Made by a program: the position numbers and the translations under genes
Notes under the pieces: generated by a model
Databases searched by the model: none
Told to the model about the DNA's origin: nothing
The model's input: only the letters and a program-made list of their open reading frames with translations
Source: a bacterium
Lineage (GTDB): Bacteria > Chloroflexota > Dormibacteria > Aeolococcales > Bog-877
Length of the DNA: 13,410 bases
Assembly: GCA_021844355.1 (NCBI GenBank)
Contig: JAKBTP010000085.1
Location: forward strand, 1-13,410
Direction: 5' to 3'
In this document: piece by piece, positions 6,687-13,410 of the stretch
Layout of the letters: every line of letters begins with the position of its first letter
Numbering within the stretch: the stretch's first letter is position 1

Positions 6687-7811
6687 GTGAGCGCACAGCT
6701 GGAAGGCCCGCCCCGGGCCCCCGAGTATCGGGAGACCCTCCTGGATGGCGTCGACCACATCGAGTTCTTCGTGGGCAACGCCCGCCAGGCCGCCCACTTC
6801 TACCGGTCGGCCTTCGGCTTCGACGTGGTGGGCTACTCCGGGCCCGAGACCGGGGTGCGGGACCGGGCCTCATACGTCCTCCGCCAGGGCGATGTGGTGC
6901 TGGTCATGACCGCCCCCCTGGGTCCGGACGGGGAGATCGCCGACCACGTGCGCCGCCACGGGGACGGGGTGCGCACCCTGGCCTTTCAGGTGGAGGACGC
7001 GGGAGCCGCCTTCCAGGACGCGGTGGCCCGTGGGGCCCGTCCGGTAGCCGAGCCCCATGTGGTGGAGGACTCCGAAGGAGCGGTGCGGCTGGCCACCGTC
7101 CGGACCTTCGGGGACACCGTGCACACCTTCGTGGAGCGGGAGGAGTACCAGGGGGTTTTCCTCCCCGGCTACCGGCGGGAGTTCAAGGCCGGCTCCGGCT
7201 CCGGCCTCCAGGTGGTGGACCACTGCGTCTGCAACGTGGAGCTGACCCGGATGGACGAGTGGGTGTCCTGGTACAACCGGGTCTTCGGCTTCGACGTGTT
7301 CCAGGAGTTCGACGAAAAGGACATCGCCACCCAGTACTCGGCCCTGCGCAGCAAGGTCGTCCGGGGCGGGCGAGGCGGGAGCATCACCTTCCCCATCAAC
7401 GAGCCGGCCAAGGGGCTGAAGCGCTCCCAGATCGACGAGTACCTCGACTACTACCACGGCCCGGGAGTGCAGCACATCGCCCTGCACACGGGGGACATCG
7501 TGGAGACAGTCGGGTGGCTGCGCCGCCAGGGAGCGGAGTTCCTCGCCGCCCCCCGGGCCTACTACGAGTCGCTGCCCGACCGCATCGGGGACATCGACGA
7601 GGACCTGGAGAAGCTGCGCGACCTCAACATCCTGGTGGACCGTGACGAGCATGGCTACCTCCTCCAGATCTTCACCCGCCCGGTGGAGGACCGGCCCACC
7701 CTGTTCTTCGAGGTGATCCAGCGCAAGGGCTGCCGCGGCTTCGGCAAGGGGAACTTCCAGGCCCTGTTCGAGGCCATCGAGCAGGAGCAGGCCGCCCGGG
7801 GCAACCTCTGA
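6687..7811 (+). CDS. hppD: 4-hydroxyphenylpyruvate dioxygenase
   Basis: Non-haem Fe(II) dioxygenase that converts 4-hydroxyphenylpyruvate to homogentisate, the second step of tyrosine catabolism; cytoplasmic. The protein has 374 residues and two vicinal-oxygen-chelate domains. The N-terminal one starts GVDHIEFFVGNARQAAHFY, and the catalytic C-terminal one starts at VVDHCVCNVEL. The iron triad is His179 (VVDHC), His263 (GVQHIALHTGD) and Glu342 (LFFEVIQRKG). The substrate-pocket stretch INEPAKGLKRSQIDEYLDYY and the C-terminal lid GCRGFGKGNFQALFEAIE are typical of HPPD rather than hydroxymandelate synthase. The GTG at 6687 has GGAGG 8 nt upstream. An upstream in-frame extension to 6378 is compositionally unlike the family and antisense to the hypothetical gene, so it is excluded. 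No homogentisate dioxygenase or other tyrosine-pathway gene is in view; moeA follows after 28 nt and may be co-transcribed. Confidence 0.96.
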   Translation: MSAQLEGPPRAPEYRETLLDGVDHIEFFVGNARQAAHFYRSAFGFDVVGYSGPETGVRDRASYVLRQGDVVLVMTAPLGPDGEIADHVRRHGDGVRTLAFQVEDAGAAFQDAVARGARPVAEPHVVEDSEGAVRLATVRTFGDTVHTFVEREEYQGVFLPGYRREFKAGSGSGLQVVDHCVCNVELTRMDEWVSWYNRVFGFDVFQEFDEKDIATQYSALRSKVVRGGRGGSITFPINEPAKGLKRSQIDEYLDYYHGPGVQHIALHTGDIVETVGWLRRQGAEFLAAPRAYYESLPDRIGDIDEDLEKLRDLNILVDRDEHGYLLQIFTRPVEDRPTLFFEVIQRKGCRGFGKGNFQALFEAIEQEQAARGNL

Positions 7812-7839
7812 CTCCACGAGCTGCCAGGAGAAGGTGAGC

Positions 7840-9075
7840 GTGGCAGCTCAGACCGAGGAGGTGGTCAGGGGGCCGCTTTCGGTCGCCGAGGCGCGCCGCG
7901 AGATGGTCGCCGCCGTCCCTCCGTTGGGCTCGGAGCTGGTTCCCGTAGGGGCGTCCCTCGTGGGGCGCTACCTAACCAGCGCGGTGAGCGCGCGGGTCAC
8001 CCTGCCACCCTTCGCCGCCAGCGCCATGGACGGCTACGCGGTCCGGGCCGGCGACGTCACCCGGGTGCCGCTGGCGCTTCCCGTGCGCGGCGAGATGCAG
8101 GCCGGCAGCCCTCCGGGCTCGCTGGAGCTGGCTCCCGGCACCTGCGCCAAGGTCATGACCGGGGCACCCCTTCCCCTCGGGGCCGACTCGGTCGTTCCCT
8201 ACGAGTGGACCGACCGGGGGGCCGAGACGGTCCTGATCCACGAGCGACCCCGGCGCGGTAACGCGGTGAGAAGGGCAGGAGAGGACCTCAGCCCGGGGAA
8301 GGAGGTCCTGGCCCAGGGCCGGCGGCTGCGTGCGGTGGACCTGGCCCCCTTGGCGGCCAGCGGGCAGGGAGAGGCCGAGGTGGGCCGGCAGCCTCAGGTG
8401 GCGGTGGTCACCACCGGTGACGAGATCCGCCCGGCGGGCTCCACCCTGGGCCCCGGTGAGATCTTCGACACCGCGGGGCCCGCGCTGGAGGCGCTGATAG
8501 TGCGCGCCGGCGGGCTGGTGGCGCGCCGCGCCACGGTGGGGGACGATCCTCTCCTGGTCCGGCGGGAGCTGGAGGCGGCGGCCGAGGTCGCGGACCTGCT
8601 GGTCACCGTGGGTGGAGTCAGCATGGGCGACCACGACCACGTCCGGGCCACCGTCCAGGCCCTCGGCCAACTGCAGTTCTGGCGCGTGGCCATGCGCCCG
8701 GGCCGCCCTCTGGCCTTCGGCCACTTCGGACGGGCGGCCTTTCTGGGGCTGCCGGGTAACCCGGTCTCGGCCTCGGTCACCTTCATCCTCTTCGGGATGC
8801 CCCTCCTGGCGGCGATGCAGGGGGCGGCCGACCCCGACCCCCGGACGGTGGCCGTCGAGCTCCTGGAGGACGTCGAGAAACCCGAGGGGCTGGAGACGTT
8901 TCACCGGGCCACCCTCCGGGCCCGCCCGGGGCGGCTGCCCGGGGCCAGGCTCACCGGGAGTCAGAGCAGCGGCGTGACCCTGTCCCTGGCGCGAGCCGAC
9001 TGTCTCCTGTGCCTTCCCGCCAAGGGGGCTTCGGTTGCCCGGGGATCCATAGTGGCGGCGATCCCTCTCCCCTGA
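7840..9075 (+). CDS. moeA: Molybdopterin molybdenumtransferase MoeA
   Basis: Inserts molybdate (or tungstate) into adenylylated molybdopterin, the metal-insertion step of molybdenum cofactor synthesis; cytoplasmic dimer. The 411-residue protein has the full family layout. Motifs are PPFAASAMDGYAVRA (Asp64), KVMTGAPLPLGADSVVPYE (Thr107), the MogA-like domain with VVTTGDEIRPAG (Asp194), GGVSMGDHDHV (Asp264), MRPGRPLAFG, and LPGNPVSASVTFILF, then a C-terminal beta domain to residue 411. Two in-frame GTGs, at 7834 and 7840, are possible. AGGAG at 7826-7830 gives a 9-nt spacer to 7840 but only 3 nt to 7834, so 7840 is preferred. It follows hppD by 28 nt on the same strand. It complements mobA and fdhD of the opposite-strand operon, with which it converges 10 bp apart. 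Confidence 0.95.
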   Translation: MAAQTEEVVRGPLSVAEARREMVAAVPPLGSELVPVGASLVGRYLTSAVSARVTLPPFAASAMDGYAVRAGDVTRVPLALPVRGEMQAGSPPGSLELAPGTCAKVMTGAPLPLGADSVVPYEWTDRGAETVLIHERPRRGNAVRRAGEDLSPGKEVLAQGRRLRAVDLAPLAASGQGEAEVGRQPQVAVVTTGDEIRPAGSTLGPGEIFDTAGPALEALIVRAGGLVARRATVGDDPLLVRRELEAAAEVADLLVTVGGVSMGDHDHVRATVQALGQLQFWRVAMRPGRPLAFGHFGRAAFLGLPGNPVSASVTFILFGMPLLAAMQGAADPDPRTVAVELLEDVEKPEGLETFHRATLRARPGRLPGARLTGSQSSGVTLSLARADCLLCLPAKGASVARGSIVAAIPLP

Positions 9076-9085
9076 GCCGCCGTCC

Positions 9086-9349
9086 TCAGTCCAGCTCCAG
9101 CTCCTCGCCAGCCGGGCCGGCCGCCGCGGCGCTGCTCACAGCCAGCTCCAGCACCCGGAGTCGCCCCTCGCGGGAGAGTCCGGCCGCGGCCCGGCCCGCG
9201 AGGTAGGCCGCCAGCGGGGCGTACTGGCGAGCGCCGGAGATGTGCGCGGTCTCGCCGGCAAGCTTCAGCACCAGCTGGGCCTCATCGGCGTGGAGGACCG
9301 AGTCCCCCGCTCCCAGTGACTTCAGATAGCGGTCGAACCAGCTGTTCAT
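9086..9349 (-). CDS. DUF6457-type small protein next to MobA
   Basis: 87-residue protein starting MNSWFDRYLKSLG, with a helical pattern (ADEAQLVLKLAGETAHI, then APLAAYLAGRAA, then a C-terminal helix) that I recognise as the DUF6457 family. This small domain is commonly found next to, or fused to, the C-terminus of actinobacterial MobA. Its biochemical role is unknown; helping MobA or coupling to the molybdopterin substrate is an inference. The ATG at 9349 has an excellent GGAGG (about 9355-9359 on the plus strand), which overlaps the mobA stop region. Only 1 nt separates it from the mobA stop, so it is the last gene of the minus-strand operon. A longer frame starting at 9559 would lie antiparallel within mobA coding sequence and is Arg-rich, so it is rejected. 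Confidence 0.85.
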   Translation of the reverse strand: MNSWFDRYLKSLGAGDSVLHADEAQLVLKLAGETAHISGARQYAPLAAYLAGRAAAGLSREGRLRVLELAVSSAAAAGPAGEELELD

Positions 9350-9350
9350 C

Positions 9351-9977
9351 TCACTCCTCCCGTCTCCCGGCGGCCAGGCCCACCGCGACCGCCAGCTCCC
9401 GTGGGGTGTCGCAATCGGTGAAGGATGCCCCAACCGGGTCCAGGCGGCGCCACTCCGACTCCAGGACCTCATGGACCCGGACCAGGGCGAGCGCCTCGCG
9501 CATCGAGGGCCCCCTGGCCGACCCGCGCCGACCGGCCCGGGCCAGCTGCGCAAGAGCATGGGTGCGGTAGACGGCGAACATCGCCTCCGGCCCTCGACTG
9601 GTGACCGGGACCACCACGTCGGCCGCCGGGTCGGCCGCGGCCAGCTCCAGGAGGTGGGCGGCCAGCTGGGGCTCGGGGCAGGGCAGGTCGGCGGCGACCA
9701 CCAGGGCCAGCTCGGTCCGACATTCGGCCAACCCTCCCAAAAGACCGGCCAACGGCCCCGCGAAGGCGGGGTGGTCGGCCACCCTTCGGGCGGGCAGTCC
9801 GTAGGTCTCGGGAGCCGCCACCAGGCACTCGCGCGCCGCCCCGCCGAGCCGGCGGTGGATCTGGTGGATGATGGGCGGGTCCTGGGGCCCGGGGAAGGGG
9901 ATCGCCGCCTTGTCCCTCCCCATCCGGGAACTCCGGCCCCCGGCCAGAATGAGGAGCGAGAACTCGGGTGGTCTCAA
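9351..9977 (-). CDS. mobA: Molybdenum cofactor guanylyltransferase MobA
   Basis: Transfers GMP from GTP to Mo-molybdopterin, producing the guanine dinucleotide form (MGD) used by formate dehydrogenases and other DMSO-reductase-family enzymes; cytoplasmic. The 208-residue protein has the nucleotidyltransferase signature LAGGRSSRMGRDKAAIPF (residues 11-28), the GPLAGLLGGL loop (74-83) and the metal-binding ALVVAADLPCPEP (Asp97). The C-terminal part includes FTDCDTPREL, as in the family. The predicted start is a TTG (9975-9977 on the plus strand), which overlaps the fdhD stop as TTGA. No strong ribosome-binding site is visible, so translation is probably coupled to fdhD termination. No alternative ATG or GTG lies before the essential N-terminal loop. 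Length is normal for MobA. Confidence 0.94.
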   Translation of the reverse strand: MRPPEFSLLILAGGRSSRMGRDKAAIPFPGPQDPPIIHQIHRRLGGAARECLVAAPETYGLPARRVADHPAFAGPLAGLLGGLAECRTELALVVAADLPCPEPQLAAHLLELAAADPAADVVVPVTSRGPEAMFAVYRTHALAQLARAGRRGSARGPSMREALALVRVHEVLESEWRRLDPVGASFTDCDTPRELAVAVGLAAGRREE

Positions 9978-10861
9978 ACCGGGACCCCGGGGCGGGCGGT
10001 GAGCCTGTCAGAGTGGGTGTAGACGTTGCCGCCCCCGGCCCGCAGGAATCCCACCAGGGTGATGCCGGTCAACTCGGCCACCTCGACGGCCAGTGACGAT
10101 GGCGCCGAGATCGAGGCCACCAGCGCGATCCCGGCCGCGGCGGCCTTCTGGACGATCTCAAAGCCGGCCCGGCCGCTGACCACCAGGCAGGCGTCGGTGA
10201 GCGGGAGGTGGTCCGCCAGGAACATGCGGCCGACCAGCTTGTCCACCGCGTTGTGACGGCCCACATCCTCCGCCACCTCCAGCTCCGCCGCTCCGGGGAG
10301 CAGCAGCCCGGCGGCGTGAAGTCCCCCGGTGGATTGAAAGAGCTGCTGCGAGGACCGCAACATGTCGGGCAGCTGGAGCAGACGCTCCAGTTCGAAGGTA
10401 CCGCTTCCCCCTACTCGCGGGTGGGTCCGGCGGATGGCGTCGATGGTGGTGGCGCCGCAGATGCCGCAGGCGCTGCTGGACGGAAGCGCCCTCTGCCATC
10501 CCGAGGAAGCTGCGTCCCGCGGGCGGACCAGATGGACATCGACAAGGTTCTCCGCCTCGGGGTCGAGTTCGACCTGCAGCCCCATCGTGCCGAGCGTCGC
10601 CTGGCCGCTCGGTGCCAGCCTGACCCCGGCCACGTCCGCCGGGGAGCGGACGATCTGCTCGGAGTGGAGCAGCCCCAGCGCCAGCTCCAGGTCTGAGCCC
10701 GGTGTCCGCATCAGGATCCCCAGCGGCTCCGAGTCGACCAGGACCTGAAGGGGGTCTTCGCGGACCACACGGTCGGTGGCCGCCCGGGGCGCCCCCGCCG
10801 ACAGCCTCCTCACCGGCACCGTGACCTCACCCGCTCTGGCCACAGGGTTGGGGGATTGCAC
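9974..10861 (-). CDS. fdhD: Formate dehydrogenase accessory sulfurtransferase FdhD
   Basis: Transfers sulfur from a cysteine desulfurase to the Mo-bis-MGD cofactor, which is required to make formate dehydrogenase active; cytoplasmic dimer. The 295-residue protein has the catalytic pair Cys132 and Cys135 in SACGICGATTID, matching the E. coli Cys121/Cys124 loop. Other conserved segments are MRTPGSDLELALGLLHSE, STGGLHAAGL, EDVGRHNAVDKLVG, VVSGRAGFEIVQKAA and ISAPSSLAVE. The start is a GTG at 10861; the ribosome-binding site is weak. It is the second gene of the minus-strand operon, 35 nt after the formyltransferase and overlapping mobA by 4 nt. Some FdhD homologues serve other molybdoenzymes, and no formate dehydrogenase subunit is in the window to confirm the client. 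Confidence 0.95.
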   Translation of the reverse strand: MQSPNPVARAGEVTVPVRRLSAGAPRAATDRVVREDPLQVLVDSEPLGILMRTPGSDLELALGLLHSEQIVRSPADVAGVRLAPSGQATLGTMGLQVELDPEAENLVDVHLVRPRDAASSGWQRALPSSSACGICGATTIDAIRRTHPRVGGSGTFELERLLQLPDMLRSSQQLFQSTGGLHAAGLLLPGAAELEVAEDVGRHNAVDKLVGRMFLADHLPLTDACLVVSGRAGFEIVQKAAAAGIALVASISAPSSLAVEVAELTGITLVGFLRAGGGNVYTHSDRLTARPGVPV

Positions 10862-10896
10862 GCGGCGATCCTACATCGCCAGGTGGGCGCGGTCGC

Positions 10897-11925
10897 TCAG
10901 GCGGTCTCGTCGTGGGGACAGCTGCCCACCGGCTCGCCGTGGTGGCAACCGCAGCTCTCTGAGAGCTCGAGGAGCAGGAGGTCACCGTCCGGGTAGTGGA
11001 GGCGCGGGCCAGGGCGCCCGTCATCCGCCGCCACGGGCAGGGCCCGGCGAACGTAGGCGACCCGGCCCTCGTGAAAGGCCGCAGCCAGCATGTTGGGGTC
11101 GCCGGCCCGCACCAGGCGGTCGGCGGTGATCACCGAGTCGAGGCCGTCGATCCTGCGGTGGCCCACCGACGTGTAATAGGACCCCTTGGAGAGGTCCATC
11201 GGCTCGCCCGCGGCTCCCCGCAGCGCCTCATCCACCACCTTCGGGACGTGCCGCCAGGCCAGCTCGGTGAGGCGCCGGGTCAGGGTTCCGGCGCTGTCGC
11301 GGGGGCGGACCGCCTCCGCCGCTTGGAAGAGGATGGGGCCGGCGTCGATCCCCGCCACCACTCGCTGGAAGCTGACTCCCGACTCCTGCTCGCCGTTGGC
11401 GAGTGCCCAGTACACCGGCTCCGGGCCGCGGTAGCGAGGGAGCAGTGAAGGGTGGACGTTCACCCAACCCATGGGAGGGATCTCCAGCGCCCGGCGGTGG
11501 AGGATCTGGTCGAAGCTGGCGACGACGAAGAGGTCGGCGTCGAGCCGACGGAGCAGGGAGATGGAGTCGTAGTCGTTGACCCGGGCCAGTCGCAGCAGCG
11601 GCACCTCCAAGTGGTCTGCGACCTGGCTCAGAGCGTTCTCTCCGGCAATGGCGGGGTTGGCCCCGAGGCTGGTGGCCAGCCCGACCAGCTGCACCTCGGA
11701 CCGGAGCAGCCCCAGCAGGATGAGGAGGCTGTAGTCCGAGGGAAAGCCCACGAACCCCACGCTCCGGCCCCCGGTGCCGAGTGCCCCTGGTCCCTGGGAT
11801 GGGATGGGGACCACCATGTCGGGGACCATCCGGAACTCGGACTTGGCCAAGAGCCACTTCTCGACCCTGGCCAGCCAGGGGGTCAGGGCGCGCGGGGTCG
11901 AGTGAGAGGTGGGCAACACCGCCAT
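10897..11925 (-). CDS. Formyltransferase-family protein with Cys/His-rich tail (Fmt-like)
   Basis: 342-residue protein of the methionyl-tRNA formyltransferase superfamily, which moves a formyl group from 10-formyltetrahydrofolate. The Rossmann-like N-domain begins near residue 54 (RSVGFVGFPSDYSLLILLG). The signature WVNVHPSLLPRYRG is followed by AGIDAGPILF. The catalytic set Asn156, His158 and Asp194 keeps the spacing of E. coli Fmt Asn108, His110, Asp146. The C-terminal domain is short and ends in an unusual tail, CGCHHGEPVGSCPH (Cys325, Cys327, His328, His329, Cys336, His338), resembling a metal site. The N-terminus has about 50 extra residues with no obvious role, so a later start is possible. 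It heads the fdhD-mobA-DUF6457 operon rather than the usual def-fmt pair. That suggests a specialised acceptor rather than initiator tRNA, but this is inference. Confidence 0.85.
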   Translation of the reverse strand: MAVLPTSHSTPRALTPWLARVEKWLLAKSEFRMVPDMVVPIPSQGPGALGTGGRSVGFVGFPSDYSLLILLGLLRSEVQLVGLATSLGANPAIAGENALSQVADHLEVPLLRLARVNDYDSISLLRRLDADLFVVASFDQILHRRALEIPPMGWVNVHPSLLPRYRGPEPVYWALANGEQESGVSFQRVVAGIDAGPILFQAAEAVRPRDSAGTLTRRLTELAWRHVPKVVDEALRGAAGEPMDLSKGSYYTSVGHRRIDGLDSVITADRLVRAGDPNMLAAAFHEGRVAYVRRALPVAADDGRPGPRLHYPDGDLLLLELSESCGCHHGEPVGSCPHDETA

Positions 11926-11997
11926 GTTAGCGGTGGGCTGCCCCGGGCCCTCTCCCTCCCGTCACCGAACCGTTTAGCTCCCGAAACTCGATTGCGG

Positions 11998-12007
11998 TAA
12001 GGAGGTG
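11998..12007 (+). promoter_or_regulatory. Full-length Shine-Dalgarno sequence, unusually far from its ATG
   Basis: TAAGGAGGTG matches the complement of the 16S rRNA 3' end over 10 bases. The nearest in-frame ATG of the downstream gene is at 12024, about 18 nt from the GGAGG core instead of the usual 5-9. A GTG within the site (12005) opens a different, low-quality frame. Either an unusual start codon is used, or local structure shortens the distance. Confidence 0.45.
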
Positions 12008-12023
12008 TCACACTGCGGCCCAG

Positions 12024-13410
12024 ATGGCTCAGGAGCTGCGAGCGCACGCTGCGGTCAATCCGCTCACCCAAGGTCTGACCGACATGGCCCAGTCCTGGGG
12101 ACGGCTGGCGGCAGAGCTGGTGCCTCAGGTGCCGGAACTTCCCGGCCTCATCCAGCAGTCAGTCGCATCCCTGGACGGGCAGGCGATCACCGAGGAACGG
12201 CTGGAGGCCGCCGCCAGGGACATCGCCTCCCATGTGGAGGAGGCCGGCTACTCGGCGGAGGCGGCCCAGCTACTGCGCAGGATGGGCCGGGCGATGTACG
12301 AGCTGCTTCTGGTGCTCGCCACCCAGGAGGAGCTCCGCGCCATGGGCATGCTTCTCGCGGTGGCTCCCAACCCCGTCGCCGAGGCCCAGCGTCCCAAGCC
12401 ACCGGCATCTGCGCCCCCGCACCCGGCGATTCCGACCTCCGGGCCCGCCGTGGTGTCCGCCCCCTCTCCGGCCCCACCTACCGTCCCTCAGACCCAGGCC
12501 ACCGGCCGGCCGACTGCGCCCAGCACCGGGCAGGCGGCCCCCACTCCTACGCGCCCTGCGCCGGCTCCCCAGACTGGAGCCTCCGCCGCCCAGCCCCCGC
12601 AGCGGCCGTTGGCATCGCCGCCTGGCCAGGCTCGGCCGGATTCCGTGCCTGGCCCGAGAGCCGGCACACCTCCCGCGTCGCCGGCGGCTCCCGGCCAGCC
12701 GGTCAGGGCCGCCCAGGTGCCGGGGTCGATGCGTCCCGTGGCCCTGCCGCCCTCGCCACCTCCGGCTGCCCAGCGTCCGCCGGGTGTGCCCTCCGCGACC
12801 GCCGGTCCAGTCTCCTCGGCGGTGCCCGATGGCGCGAGCTCGGCTCCACCGCCACCAGCCGTCGGCGGCTACCGGCCCACCTCCGCGTCCGCCGCGGAGC
12901 CGGTACCCCCACCCACGGCTCTTCGGACCGCGGAGGTCGGGCCCACGCCGGCCGCCGATCCCTCAACCGCGTTGCGCCCGCCGACGACGGCTGCAGCCGC
13001 GGTCGACCCGGCTTCGCCAAGCCTGGCGCCCTCCCCGACCGGTCCGCCCTCCTCCTCGTCCGCGATTCCATTCCCCGCCCCTCCCGAGGTGGCCGGCCCA
13101 GCCAAGCCGTCTGAAGGGGCTGCTGGCGGCCGGCCGCTCCCGGGTGTGCATGAGGTGCCCGAGGCTGACCTCTGGGGGTTCGACCCTTCCGAGCGCGAGC
13201 CGGAGCCGACGGTCGAGGTGTCGCCTGCCGGGCCCGCCCTGGAGGTGGCGTCCACGCCGGTGGAGCCGCAGCCACCTCCAACTGTCGGGCTGCCGACCCC
13301 TGGGCCGGGGGTCTGGACGGTGCGCCTCTCGCCCCGCCGGGCCCAGGCCCGGGACCGCAAGGTAGAGGCCCGCCGCCACGAGCTCAAGCCGCTGGTCGAG
13401 GAGATCGTGA
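12024..13410 (+). CDS. Pro/Ala-rich protein, incomplete at the right edge
   Basis: The frame from the ATG at 12024 is open for 462 codons and leaves the window without a stop. I checked it codon by codon. Residues 1-118 form a compact, mostly helical domain (for example LTQGLTDMAQSWGRLAAELV, then ITEERLEAAARDIASHVEEA, then MGRAMYELLLVLATQEELRA). Residues 120 to about 370 are a low-complexity linker of Pro, Ala, Ser, Thr and Gly with few charges. A less biased part follows, with GVHEVPEADLWGFDPSERE near 374-392. From about 430 (VWTVRLSPRRAQARDRKVEA) it becomes charged and helix-prone, perhaps the start of a second folded domain or coiled coil. No signal peptide is visible, so a cytoplasmic two-domain protein joined by a flexible linker is likely. 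Family and function are unknown. It is divergent from the formyltransferase operon. Confidence 0.75.
   Translation, partial: MAQELRAHAAVNPLTQGLTDMAQSWGRLAAELVPQVPELPGLIQQSVASLDGQAITEERLEAAARDIASHVEEAGYSAEAAQLLRRMGRAMYELLLVLATQEELRAMGMLLAVAPNPVAEAQRPKPPASAPPHPAIPTSGPAVVSAPSPAPPTVPQTQATGRPTAPSTGQAAPTPTRPAPAPQTGASAAQPPQRPLASPPGQARPDSVPGPRAGTPPASPAAPGQPVRAAQVPGSMRPVALPPSPPPAAQRPPGVPSATAGPVSSAVPDGASSAPPPPAVGGYRPTSASAAEPVPPPTALRTAEVGPTPAADPSTALRPPTTAAAAVDPASPSLAPSPTGPPSSSSAIPFPAPPEVAGPAKPSEGAAGGRPLPGVHEVPEADLWGFDPSEREPEPTVEVSPAGPALEVASTPVEPQPPPTVGLPTPGPGVWTVRLSPRRAQARDRKVEARRHELKPLVEEIV

Noticed and set aside
5702..7645. Long plus-strand frame overlapping the hypothetical gene and hppD
   Set aside because: It is Arg/Gly/Pro-rich, out of frame with hppD, and covers that gene's conserved domains; a GC-rich shadow frame.
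6870..7817. Minus-strand frame antisense to hppD (315 codons)
   Set aside because: Composition is Val/Leu/Gly/His-rich with no motif, and it lies exactly opposite a well-supported HPPD.
7972..8904. Minus-strand frame antisense to moeA
   Set aside because: Low-quality His/Arg/Gly-rich shadow of a complete MoeA.
11228..12000. Frames on both strands within and beside the formyltransferase (11228-11857 minus, 11452-12000 plus)
   Set aside because: Both are Pro/Gly/Arg- or Gln/Gly-rich and out of frame with a protein that keeps its catalytic Asn, His and Asp.
12005..13365. Two long plus-strand frames (12005-13114 and 12232-13365) in the right-edge gene
   Set aside because: Both are Arg/Ser/Pro/Gly-rich shadows of the better frame from 12024, whose N-terminal part has a normal helical protein composition and which stays open to the window end.
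1..13410. CRISPR array or tandem-repeat locus
   Set aside because: No regularly spaced direct repeats were seen; the repetitive look at 12400-13100 is Pro/Ala codon bias in a coding linker.

Overview
This is a high-GC window (G/C at most third codon positions) from a bacterium that is probably an actinomycete or a member of a neighbouring high-GC phylum such as Dormibacterota or Chloroflexota. The lineage call is an inference. It rests on codon usage, the FurA-type regulator directly before katG, and a small DUF6457 gene next to mobA. No rRNA, tRNA or CRISPR array was found, so taxonomy cannot be fixed from this window alone.

Left part (1-2591): a single MFS permease gene (948-2189, +) lies between two transposase relics of different kinds. 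The first (146-763) is broken by at least two frameshifts and two stops. The second (2361-2504) is a short N-terminal fragment. A G-run cluster and an AT-rich patch separate the permease from the next operon.

Oxidative-stress operon (2592-5263, +): a FurA/CatR-type Fur-family repressor overlaps katG, a full-length bifunctional catalase-peroxidase, by 49 nt. This is the familiar peroxide-responsive furA-katG arrangement. A small ORF of doubtful status (5260-5418) starts at the katG stop in an ATGA overlap, and a perfect 8-bp hairpin lies just downstream. About 530 nt without a convincing gene follow.

Central part (5951-9075): an unrecognised 210-residue protein on the minus strand (5951-6583) is divergent from hppD, the 4-hydroxyphenylpyruvate dioxygenase of tyrosine catabolism (6687-7811, +). 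moeA, the molybdenum insertase of molybdenum cofactor (Moco) synthesis, follows closely (7840-9075, +). It converges, with only 10 bp between stops, on a minus-strand operon.

Minus-strand operon (11925 to 9086): in transcription order, a formyltransferase-family protein with a Cys/His-rich tail, fdhD (sulfurtransferase for formate dehydrogenase), mobA (Moco guanylyltransferase) and a DUF6457 gene. The last three are overlapping or 1 nt apart. With moeA, these genes finish Mo/W-bis-MGD-type cofactor and activate formate dehydrogenase or a related enzyme, although no molybdoenzyme structural gene is in the window.

Right edge (12024-13410, +): divergent from that operon, a large reading frame runs off the window. 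It encodes a helical N-terminal domain, about 250 residues of Pro/Ala-rich linker, and the beginning of a charged C-terminal region. Its function is unknown.

The best candidates for new biology are the metal-site-like tail on the formyltransferase within a Moco/FDH operon, the unrecognised protein divergent from hppD, and the truncated Pro/Ala-rich protein. Everything else fits known families.
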